Of a stretch of 64,000 bases of DNA, positions 1 to 7,484 are shown piece after piece. The position numbers and the translations under genes are program-made. The number at the start of each line of letters is the position of its first letter. The stretch's first letter is position 1. Origin of the DNA: Lachnospiraceae bacterium (GTDB taxonomy: Bacteria; Bacillota; Clostridia; Lachnospirales; Lachnospiraceae); the NCBI GenBank assembly GCA_017625255.1, contig JAGALK010000075.1:1-64000 (forward strand), written 5' to 3'. A model generated the notes under the pieces. The model saw only the letters and a list, made by a program, of their open reading frames with translations. It did not search any database and was not told the origin of the DNA.

Positions 1-789
1 GATGTAATTTCAATCATAAGAAAATTTCTTGTCAGTGGAATTATGGCAGATGATGAATATAAGGAATCCGTGATAGGGACACCACAAGGGGGGAATCTAT
101 CGCCACTCCTTGCAAATATCATGCTGAACGAACTGGATAAGGAGATGGAACAAAGAGGGCTAAAGTTTGTCAGATATGCAGATGATAGTATCATTATGGT
201 CGGAAGTGAAATGTCAGCAAAAAGAGTGATGAGAAATCTCACAAAGTTTATTGAAGAGAAACTAGGGCTTAAAGTAAATATGACAAAAAGCAAGGTAGAC
301 AGACCAAGCGGTCTTAAATATCTTGGGTTTGGATTTTACTTTGACAGAATAGCACATCAATATAAGGCAAAACCACATACGAAATCTATAGAGAAGCTCA
401 AAGCAAGAATGAAGCAACTTACTTGCAGAAGTTGGGGAGTAAGTAATTCTTACAAGGTGGAGAAACTAAATGAACTTATCACAGGGTGGATTAACTACTT
501 TAAAATAGGAAGTATGAAAACCTTATGTGCAAAGTTGGACAGCAATATTCGATTTCGTTTGCGTATGTGTATATGAAAGCATTGGAAAACACCTCAGAAC
601 AGAGCAAAGAATTTGATGAAACTTGGGATTGAGAGAAAATGGGCGTACTCAACAGCTTACAACGGAGCACGAATTGCGCATTGTTGTAGTGGTGGGGCAA
701 TGAACATGGCTGTTACAAAAGAAAGACTAACCCGGTTTGGATTAGTCTCAATGTTAGATTACTATACCGAAAGGTGTGTTACTTGTTAA
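1..789 (+). pseudogene. Group II intron reverse transcriptase/maturase, 5' truncated by window, nonsense-interrupted
   Basis: The reading frame is already open at base 1. It shows reverse-transcriptase motifs: a TPQGG..SPLLANI block near residue 25 of the visible part and the catalytic YADD near residue 58. The maturase (X) domain follows. At 574-576 a TGA stop falls in the MCI-stop-KHWK context, where the family normally has Trp (IWK.WK), so one TGG to TGA change would explain it. The same frame then stays open to a TAA at 787-789 and encodes a plausible family C-terminus (NLMKLGIERKWA and onward). The protein is therefore probably truncated just before its last ~70 residues, which belong to the maturase/DNA-binding tail. 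Read-through or UGA suppression cannot be excluded but nothing here suggests it. Confidence 0.85.
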
Positions 790-796
790 GTTGATT

Positions 797-838
797 GAAC
801 CGCCGTGTACCGAACGGTACGCACGGTGGTGTGAGAGG
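797..838 (+). ncRNA. Group II intron domain V (catalytic hairpin), followed by domain VI to about 880
   Basis: ACCGCCGTG at about 799-807 pairs with CACGGTGGT at about 822-830. A two-base CG bulge follows, then an inner TACC/GGTA stem capped by a GAAC tetraloop, which is the canonical domain V shape. Downstream, 843-868 can form the AAATTTCTC/GAGAAATTT hairpin of domain VI. The RNA core at this end looks intact even though the reverse transcriptase is interrupted, so the intron could in principle splice if a maturase is supplied in trans. Confidence 0.75.
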
Positions 839-916
839 TCGAAAATTTCTCTAATCAGAGAAATTTTCTCCTACTCGATTATATTATGTATGGTTTAGTG
901 ATATGGAGAGGTAACT

Positions 917-2761
917 ATGAGTAACAAACTGATAAAAGATAAGTTGGAGAGCGAAAGTAAGAAATTATTTGATTTTAATGAGAAACAACTGAAAATTATG
1001 GCGATTATCATGTTTTTGATTATGCCATTCTTTGATTTCTATATGTTTGAAACCATAGTGGGAAATTTTGAAAAAATTATGGAAAATACTATGGGAATCA
1101 TTCTACTGAATCTTTGTATATGGTATCTGCTGTACATGTTGCTGTTTAGCATAATAAATCATGTGAAATATACGATTCTGATTTTAAATACAGTTTCCTA
1201 TATTTTTGCACTGGCAAATGCCTTTGTGGTGCAATTTCGAGACCAACCGATTATGATTATGGATATTAAGTCTCTGTCCACTGCAATTTCCGTAAGCGGA
1301 GAGTATAGTTATGAATTTACATCGGCAATGATAGGACTTGGCATAGTTGTGCTACTTATTAATGTGGGGATATTGGTATTAAAAGTTGATTTTGTCTGGA
1401 AAAACTGGAGATTTCGACTGAGCTATGCTGTGTTTACCATTGTATGTATTGTTTTTTCTTTTCATGGTATGCTGGCAGGAGACTGGTTTGCAAGGGCTGG
1501 ATCTACCGGACTGGATTTTTTTAAGTTTAATCTTACCTATCAGACACAGGGGTATATGGCATGTACAGTACAGAGTTTACGTTATTTTCAGATAGAAGAA
1601 CCGGAAGGGTATTCTGTATCAAAGGTAGAAGAAATTGCTGACAATGTAAAAATAGAAAGTAAGTCCGAAGAAAATCTGCCGGAAAATATTATTGTTATTA
1701 TGAATGAATCCTTTGCGGATTTATCCGTACTAGGAGATATAAAAATGGATGAACCTATACTTTCTAACTTTTATGGTATTTCAGGAAATGTAAAACATGG
1801 GAATGTCTATGTATCTGTATACGGTGGTGGAACAGCAAATTCAGAGTTTGAATTTCTGACAGGAAATACGGTAGCCGATCTTCCTGCTGGAACTGTGGCA
1901 TATCAGATGTATGTGGAAGAAGGGGATTCTTCTATTGTATCCATATTAAAAGACAGAGGATACCGTACTATTGCTTTTCATCCCTATCGAAAAGAGAATT
2001 ATAACCGTCCCAAAGTGTATGAGTGGTATGGATTTGATGAGTATTATGGAAAAGATGATGTCAAAGTAAAAAAAGTAAGAAACTATGCATCAGATAAGTC
2101 CGATTATAAAGCACTGATAAAAATGTACGAAGAAAAGCAGCCGGGAGAGAAGTTGTTCATATTCAATATAACCATGCAAAATCATGGGGGATATGATTAT
2201 GAAAAATTCAAAAAATCTGTTACATTGACGGATTATCCGGGAGAATTTCCACAGGCGGAGCAGTATTTAGGATTAATGAAAAAATCTGATGAGGCGTTGA
2301 AGTATCTGATTGATTATTTTACAGAGGTGGATGAAAAAACGGTAATACTTTTCTTTGGAGATCATCAGCCGAAATTAGAGGATGGATTTTATGAACGGGT
2401 TATGGGAGCGGTTACAGCAGAAAATTCATTTATCCAGTCCCAGCAAAAGCAGATTACCCCTTATATGCTCTGGTCGAATTATGAATTGGATGCAGAAGCG
2501 ATGGAATATACCAGTACAAACTATCTGGGAAGTTATTTATTGGATGCTGTAGGTGTGGAGCTTCCGATATATAACCAGTATCTGTTGGAATTGCAAAAGA
2601 AGGTTCCGGCAGTAAACCATATAGGGTATTTAGACACGGATAATGTTATGCATTGGAATGGTGAAGATGGAGAGGAAAGAGATTTATTAGATGAATATCA
2701 AATGTTTCAGTATAATAATCTGTTTGATAAGCGTAACCGATGTATAGAGTTTTTTGAATAA
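917..2761 (+). CDS. LTA synthase family protein (membrane sulfatase-fold phosphoglycerol/phosphoethanolamine transferase)
   Basis: The 614-residue protein has about five N-terminal membrane helices (roughly residues 25-200) and then an extracellular sulfatase-fold domain (about 255-560). Key metal and active-site residues are visible: the E in IMNESF, the presumed nucleophile Thr306 in GGGTANSEFEF, His355 in FHPYR, His423 in QNHGGY and Asp482-His483 in FFGDHQ. Enzymes of this family transfer glycerol-phosphate or a similar group from a lipid donor to polyglycerolphosphate or glycans outside the membrane. A GGAGAGG ribosome binding site lies at about 905-911. The gene is monocistronic: a group II intron lies just upstream and a hairpin terminator follows. 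Which polymer it makes or decorates cannot be told from sequence alone. Confidence 0.9.
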   Translation: MSNKLIKDKLESESKKLFDFNEKQLKIMAIIMFLIMPFFDFYMFETIVGNFEKIMENTMGIILLNLCIWYLLYMLLFSIINHVKYTILILNTVSYIFALANAFVVQFRDQPIMIMDIKSLSTAISVSGEYSYEFTSAMIGLGIVVLLINVGILVLKVDFVWKNWRFRLSYAVFTIVCIVFSFHGMLAGDWFARAGSTGLDFFKFNLTYQTQGYMACTVQSLRYFQIEEPEGYSVSKVEEIADNVKIESKSEENLPENIIVIMNESFADLSVLGDIKMDEPILSNFYGISGNVKHGNVYVSVYGGGTANSEFEFLTGNTVADLPAGTVAYQMYVEEGDSSIVSILKDRGYRTIAFHPYRKENYNRPKVYEWYGFDEYYGKDDVKVKKVRNYASDKSDYKALIKMYEEKQPGEKLFIFNITMQNHGGYDYEKFKKSVTLTDYPGEFPQAEQYLGLMKKSDEALKYLIDYFTEVDEKTVILFFGDHQPKLEDGFYERVMGAVTAENSFIQSQQKQITPYMLWSNYELDAEAMEYTSTNYLGSYLLDAVGVELPIYNQYLLELQKKVPAVNHIGYLDTDNVMHWNGEDGEERDLLDEYQMFQYNNLFDKRNRCIEFFE

Positions 2762-2775
2762 GCAGATAAATAGTA

Positions 2776-2833
2776 AAAAGGCTGTTGCAAAATATATTTC
2801 CATTGGTAGGATAAAGATTTGCAACAGCCTTTT
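2776..2833. terminator. Bidirectional rho-independent terminator
   Basis: The 16-base arm at 2776-2791 (AAAAGGCTGTTGCAAA) pairs perfectly with 2818-2833 around a 26-base loop, with A- and T-tracts at the two ends. It lies between the convergent LTA-synthase-like gene and the acyltransferase remnant and could serve both. Confidence 0.75.
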
Positions 2834-2835
2834 CA

Positions 2836-3210
2836 TCAAAGAGATAATTTTTTTCGAATAAATTTGTCCGCAGGTTTTTCAATCATAAAATGTGATATTG
2901 TACCAATAATAAAACATACAAGAGCAAAAACGAACATAGATATCACGCTGTTAAAATTCAATTTGAATTTAAAAAGTGCCTGAATGACATAGGTTGCCAA
3001 GAAAAGTGGTGTATGCCATATATATACATTGAAAGATATTTTGCCTATAGTTCCAATCTATTTCCAACGGAAAATCTTTTTTATAAAATTAGCATGAAAC
3101 AGAATGATTAAAGCAGGATAGTAAATAAATGTCATGATGCCGGGGTCAAAAGCTCTAATAATAGAACCTTGAAAATTTAATATTTTACAGTAAATACAAG
3201 CAATCCACCC
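2836..3210 (-). pseudogene. Acyltransferase family 3 (OafA/YrhL type) C-terminal remnant
   Basis: Read on the minus strand, 3210 down to 2836 translates to a hydrophobic C-terminus typical of acyltransferase-3 membrane enzymes. It contains the family motif IGKISFNVYIWHTP, further helices and a final basic FMIEKPADKFIRKK tail ending in tandem TGA stops at 2833-2838. An in-frame TAG at 3058-3060 interrupts it (FRWK-stop-IGTIGK). The N-terminal two thirds are missing: homology stops at about 3210, where the transposase-derived sequence begins. This gene once O-acylated an envelope glycan, by family analogy. It is now dead through both truncation and the nonsense codon. Confidence 0.75.
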
Positions 3211-3233
3211 TTTTATAAGTTATAATGGCAGTA

Positions 3234-3386
3234 GCTTGTGAAAGTTGGTATGTCTTTTAAAACAAATGATTGCCAACAGTTATCATTAGATGACAGTTTT
3301 ATAACTCTTACTGAATGTGAAAGAAAAGCATTGGAAAAATCTTGGGCGAAGATTTTCGCTGATGAAATAATTGCTTGTGAAAGTTG
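3234..3386 (+). repeat. 14-bp direct repeat bracketing the IS1182-like segment
   Basis: GCTTGTGAAAGTTG occurs at 3234-3247 and again at 3373-3386. The 125 bases between the copies contain the IS1182-like start. The second copy lies in the IS110 coding frame (ACES), so the first copy may be a duplicate of IS110 sequence. Confidence 0.8.
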
Positions 3387-4549
3387 TTTTTCAACCTTTA
3401 ACAACTCTATTCTTGCATTCAAGCAGTGGCTGTTAGACAATAACTGCCATGATGTCTGTATGGAATCCACAGGTAAATACTGGGTTCGGGTCTTTAATCT
3501 TTTGGAAGATGAAATCAATGTTACTATTGCTAATCCCAAGTGGGTAAAAGCTGTCAAAGGCAACAAGGATGACACCAAGGATTCGAAATGGATTGGAGAT
3601 TTGTTCCGTCTTGGTCTGGTGAAGGGCAGTTATGTTCCCTGTAAGGTTATTCGTATTCTCAGAGAGTACACACGATACCGTTACAAGTTAGTTTCCTGCC
3701 GTTCTAGTGAAAAAATAGATATCAGAAAGCTCTTACTGTTTGTAATGTCGCTTTCGATTCTGTTGTTTTCGATATCTTTGGGAAGTCATCCATGTCCATC
3801 ATTGACTACCTGCTTGAAAAATCGGGTATGTCTGTCAACCACGAAGAAATCGCTTCTAAACTTCTCAGGAGCCTCAAATCCAAAGAAAATGCAGTGATTG
3901 AATCCATCGAGGATATCAGATGACTGATGCCCCAAAATATCGTATGCGCCTTGTCCGTGCACATATGGATTATATCACAGCTGAAATCAAAGATATAGAC
4001 TCTGAAATAGAGAAAATGATTTCTTCCAATACTGATTATGAAAATGCTATCCAGCTACTTTGTACCATTCCGGGTGTCAAATGTGATAGTGCCATCACTA
4101 TCATCTCCGAAATTGGTACGGATATGACTCAATTCTGTAATTCAAAACATTTATGTTGCTGGGCAGGTCTTACACCAGGATGCAACGAAACTGGTGGTAA
4201 GAAGAAATCTGTTCGGATTATGCGTGCAGGTGTTTACCTTAAATCTGCATTGGTACAGTGTGCCCATGCAGCCGTAAAATCCAGCAAATCTCCTTACTAC
4301 AAAAAGAAATACGAATTTCTCGTAAAACGCCGTTGCAAGAAAAGAGCCATTATTGCTATTGTCCGTATGATTCTCACTGCTATTTACCAGATGCTGTCTA
4401 CTGGTGAAGCATGGAATCCGAGCGATTTATACAAAGTTGATATGCCTGCTCCTCTTGTTGAAAAACAGAAGGCTAAGGCTATCAAACAAGCCATTAAACT
4501 ACTTCAAAAGGAGGGATTGTTACCACCTGATGAGCCAATGGCTTCGTAG
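3250..4549 (+). pseudogene. IS110-family transposase with IS1182-like N-terminus and two frameshifts
   Basis: Residues 1 to about 40 (through SWAKIFADEI) match the start of IS1182-type transposases. From ACESCFSTFNNS on, the sequence is IS110 family: the VCMESTGKYW block of the DEDD domain, the RLGLVKGSYVPCK region and, further on, the CTIPGV..AITIISEIG Transposase_20 domain. The IS110 body is broken twice. One A appears missing in the A-run at 3710-3715 and one G at 3911-3912; restoring both gives a continuous frame (NRYQKALTV, then YQMTDAPKYRM). The pieces are therefore 3250-3897, a middle segment in another frame, and 3920-4549. The start of the normal IS110 DEDD domain, with its first acidic residue, is absent. 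The protein cannot be functional as written. Confidence 0.8.
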
Positions 4550-4670
4550 ATTAATTCTACTTTTTAGACAGCATGGTGAAGTGTGCCCTTTTACGGCTTT
4601 CCTCTATTTTCTTTCACACTATAGCTTCTTGTGCAAACTTTTTTTTCCCTCTTTTCATCTTTTGAAAATC

Positions 4671-4679
4671 TGCTATAAT
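4671..4679 (+). promoter_or_regulatory. Extended -10 promoter for the phosphoglucomutase operon
   Basis: TGCTATAAT is a consensus extended -10 element 50 bases upstream of the start codon. No good -35 box is seen at 16-18 bases, as is common for extended -10 promoters. It lies downstream of the insertion sequence, so the operon keeps its own promoter. Confidence 0.55.
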
Positions 4680-4729
4680 AAAAAGGACTATAACTATATC
4701 AACAATTATGGAAAAGAGGAGTTTTAATT

Positions 4730-6457
4730 ATGAATTATTTAGATGTATACAAAAAGTGGTGCACAGATTCGTATTTTGATGCTGAGACTAAGGCGGAATT
4801 AAAAGCGATTGAAAATGATGACAAAGAGATTCAGGAACGCTTTTACCGCCAGTTAGAATTTGGTACAGGCGGACTTCGCGGTATCATCGGTGCAGGTACA
4901 AATCGTATGAATATTTACACAGTTCGTCAGGCTACACAGGGACTTGCAAATTATATCATTTCCCAGAACGGTCAGGACAAAGGTGTGGCAATCGCATACG
5001 ATTCCAGAATCATGTCTCCGGAATTTGCGGATGAAGCAGCACTTTGCTTAAATGCAAATGGCATTAAGGCATATGTATTTGAGAGTCTTCGTCCTACACC
5101 GGAATTATCCTTTGCAGTTCGTCAGTTAGGCTGCATTTCAGGTATTGTAGTAACAGCAAGCCATAATCCAAGTGAATACAATGGATACAAAGTATATTGG
5201 GAGGATGGCGCACAGGTTACACCACCTCATGATACAAGTATTATGGCAGAGGTTGCTAAAGTAACAGATTTTGCTATGGTAAAGACTATGTCAAAAGAGG
5301 AAGCCACAGCAGCAGGATTATACAATGTCATTGGTGCTGATATTGATGACCTTTATATGGAAGAATTAAAGAAGCAGTCCATTCATCCTGAGATTATTAA
5401 ACAGGTGGCAAAGGATATTAAAATTGTATACACACCACTTCATGGAACAGGAAATATTCCGGTTCGTCGTGTGTTAAAGGAATTAGGCTTTGAAAATGTT
5501 TATGTAGTAAAAGAACAGGAATTACCGGATGGAATGTTCCCAACTGTTGGTTATCCAAATCCGGAATCACCAAAGGCATTTGAATTAGCTCTTAAATTGG
5601 CAAAAGAAGTAGATGCTGACATTGTACTTGCAACAGACCCGGATGCAGACCGTCTTGGCGTATACTGCAAGGATACAAAATCCGGCGAATATGTAAGCTT
5701 TACAGGAAATATGTCCGGTATGTTAATCGCAGAGTATATTCTTCGTGAAAGAACTGCAACAGGAACTATGCCAGAAAATCCTGCATTAGTAGAAACCATC
5801 GTTACTACAGATATGGCAAAAGCCATTGCAGAGGCTTATGGTGTAAAATTAATCGAAGTTTTAACAGGATTTAAGTATATTGGTGAACAGATTCGTTGGT
5901 TTGAAGAGCAGAATACATACAATTATGTATTTGGTTTAGAAGAAAGCTATGGCTGTCTGACAGGAACTTATGCCAGAGATAAGGATGCCTGCGTAGCAGT
6001 TATGATGCTCTGTGAGGTAGCTTCCTGGTGTAAAGCGAATAATCAGACTTTATGGGATGCCATGATTGATATGTACAAGAAATATGGCTACTACAAAGAA
6101 GGTCTTGAAACTATGACCTTAAAAGGTATGGATGGCGCAGCACAGATTGATGCAATGATGACAAAGATGCGTAACAATCCGCCAGTGGAATTAGCAGGAT
6201 TAAAGGTATTAGCGGTAAGAGATTACAAAGCAGATACCAGAAAAGATTTAGCTACAGGTGAAGTAACAGCTACAGGTCTTCCTTCTTCAAATGTATTATA
6301 TTATGAATTAGACAATAATTCATGGTGTTGTGTAAGACCTTCCGGAACAGAACCAAAGATTAAATTCTATTTTGGTGTTGTAGGTGAATCTTTAGAAGAT
6401 GGAAAGGATAAATTAGACGCTTTAAATAAAGCTATGTTAGCTTACGCAGAAGAATAA
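4730..6457 (+). CDS. pgcA: Phosphoglucomutase / phospho-sugar mutase (alpha-D-phosphohexomutase family)
   Basis: It interconverts glucose-6-phosphate and glucose-1-phosphate, feeding UDP-glucose and other nucleotide sugars for envelope glycans. The 575-residue length is usual for the PgcA/PGM2-type subfamily. All four signatures are present: the phosphoserine loop TASHNP with Ser144, the metal loop DPDADRLG at 303-310, the sugar-specificity loop GLEESYG at 402-408, and the phosphate-binding RPSGTEPK at 536-543. A strong AGAGGAG ribosome binding site precedes the ATG. The nucleotidyltransferase gene starts 10 bases after its stop, so both are probably co-transcribed. Substrate preference (glucose versus mannose) is inferred from the subfamily, not proved by sequence. 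Confidence 0.92.
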   Translation: MNYLDVYKKWCTDSYFDAETKAELKAIENDDKEIQERFYRQLEFGTGGLRGIIGAGTNRMNIYTVRQATQGLANYIISQNGQDKGVAIAYDSRIMSPEFADEAALCLNANGIKAYVFESLRPTPELSFAVRQLGCISGIVVTASHNPSEYNGYKVYWEDGAQVTPPHDTSIMAEVAKVTDFAMVKTMSKEEATAAGLYNVIGADIDDLYMEELKKQSIHPEIIKQVAKDIKIVYTPLHGTGNIPVRRVLKELGFENVYVVKEQELPDGMFPTVGYPNPESPKAFELALKLAKEVDADIVLATDPDADRLGVYCKDTKSGEYVSFTGNMSGMLIAEYILRERTATGTMPENPALVETIVTTDMAKAIAEAYGVKLIEVLTGFKYIGEQIRWFEEQNTYNYVFGLEESYGCLTGTYARDKDACVAVMMLCEVASWCKANNQTLWDAMIDMYKKYGYYKEGLETMTLKGMDGAAQIDAMMTKMRNNPPVELAGLKVLAVRDYKADTRKDLATGEVTATGLPSSNVLYYELDNNSWCCVRPSGTEPKIKFYFGVVGESLEDGKDKLDALNKAMLAYAEE

Positions 6458-6467
6458 GGAGAAGCAT

Positions 6468-7394
6468 ATGATAAAAACATCTCTTGTAATTATGGCGGCG
6501 GGTATTGGCAGTCGTTTTGGCGGTGGTATCAAGCAGTTGACACCTGTTGGACCAAGCGGTGAAATCATTATGGACTATTCCATTTATGATGCTATGGAAG
6601 CCGGATTTAATGAAGTAGTTTTCATTATCCGTCATGATTTAGAAAAGGATTTTAAGGAAATTATCGGTAATCGAATCGAAAAGATTCTTCCGGTAAAATA
6701 CGCATTTCAGGAATTAAATGATTTGCCGGAGGGCTTTGAAAAGCCGGCAGATCGTACAAAGCCATGGGGAACCGGTCAGGCAGTACTTGCCATTAAGGGA
6801 CTTGTAGGGAATCCGTTTGTTGTTATTAATGCGGATGATTACTATGGTAAAGAGGCCTTTGTGAAGCTGCATGATTATCTGGTAGAAAATGCTGATAAAG
6901 GCTGCAATAAGGAAGTATATGATATCTGTATGGCAGGCTTTATCTTAAAAAACACCTTAAGTGAAAATGGTGGTGTTACCAGAGGTGTGTGCCATGTGGA
7001 TGAGGATAATTATCTGCAGGAAGTAAGGGAAACCTATGAAATCCAGAACAAGGATGGTAAGCTCACAGGTTTGGATGATGATGGCAAGGATGTAGCTGTG
7101 ACAGAAGAACAGTATGTATCCATGAATATGTGGGGCTTGTATCCATGCTTTTTAGAGGAGCTTGAAAGTGGATTTAAGACATTCCTTTCTAATGTAAAGT
7201 CAGGAGATATCAAGGCAGAATATTTATTGCCAAAGATTATTGATAAATTGCTCCATGAAAATCGTGCAACTGTAAAATTGATAGAGACACAGGACAAATG
7301 GTTTGGTGTTACCTATCAGGAAGATAAGCAGAGTGTTATGGATGCCATTCACAATCTGGTAGAAAATGGTATTTACAAGAGTAAATTGTTTTAA
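6468..7394 (+). CDS. Sugar-1-phosphate nucleotidyltransferase (UTP-glucose-1-phosphate uridylyltransferase-like)
   Basis: The 308-residue GT-A-fold enzyme has an N-terminal nucleotide-binding loop MAAGIGSRFGGGIKQ (variant of GxGTRxxP..K), an INADDYYG metal-binding motif near residue 122, and PWGTGQA in the middle. It likely condenses a sugar-1-phosphate made by the preceding mutase with an NTP. The loop departs from the classic GalU pattern, and the protein belongs to a clostridial group usually annotated only as nucleotidyltransferase, so the sugar and nucleotide are inferred. An AAGGAG ribosome binding site lies just upstream, and a perfect palindrome follows. Confidence 0.8.
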   Translation: MIKTSLVIMAAGIGSRFGGGIKQLTPVGPSGEIIMDYSIYDAMEAGFNEVVFIIRHDLEKDFKEIIGNRIEKILPVKYAFQELNDLPEGFEKPADRTKPWGTGQAVLAIKGLVGNPFVVINADDYYGKEAFVKLHDYLVENADKGCNKEVYDICMAGFILKNTLSENGGVTRGVCHVDEDNYLQEVRETYEIQNKDGKLTGLDDDGKDVAVTEEQYVSMNMWGLYPCFLEELESGFKTFLSNVKSGDIKAEYLLPKIIDKLLHENRATVKLIETQDKWFGVTYQEDKQSVMDAIHNLVENGIYKSKLF

Positions 7395-7422
7395 TATGGT
7401 TTTAATATAAGATAAGTATGTT

Positions 7423-7451
7423 AAGAGCGTATCGTACGATACGCTCTTTGT
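7423..7451 (+). terminator. Terminator-like perfect palindrome
   Basis: AAGAGCGTATCGT at 7423-7435 is followed immediately by its exact reverse complement to 7448. In RNA this folds as a stem with a tight loop, followed by a short, weak U-run (CTTTGT). It is most simply the terminator of the mutase-nucleotidyltransferase operon. Confidence 0.6.
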
Positions 7452-7484
7452 AACTATGCAATATACGAAAGTGGGGCGGAAGAG

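Larger units (their letters stand above)
1..880 (+). mobile_element. Group II intron, 3' part (5' end outside window)
   Basis: The stretch contains the C-terminal half of an intron-encoded reverse transcriptase/maturase, followed directly by a sequence that folds as intron domains V and VI. The exon resumes at about 880, only some 35 bases before the start codon of the LTA-synthase-like gene, so the intron sits in that gene's upstream region. The exact 3' splice junction is inferred from the fold and is uncertain by several bases. Confidence 0.8.
3211..4549 (+). mobile_element. Chimeric, decayed insertion sequence (IS1182-like 5' piece joined to IS110-family body)
   Basis: Coding remnants of two transposase families lie head to tail in one frame. 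Left and right ends are not resolved, because IS110 elements usually lack terminal inverted repeats and none was seen. The left limit is set by where the acyltransferase remnant stops, the right by the transposase stop codon; the true element may extend to about 4600. Confidence 0.7.

Noticed and set aside
7423-7448. Perfect 26-bp palindrome as an attachment or recombination site
   Set aside because: It directly follows an operon end, folds as a hairpin with a short T-run and has no second copy or integrase nearby; a terminator is simpler.
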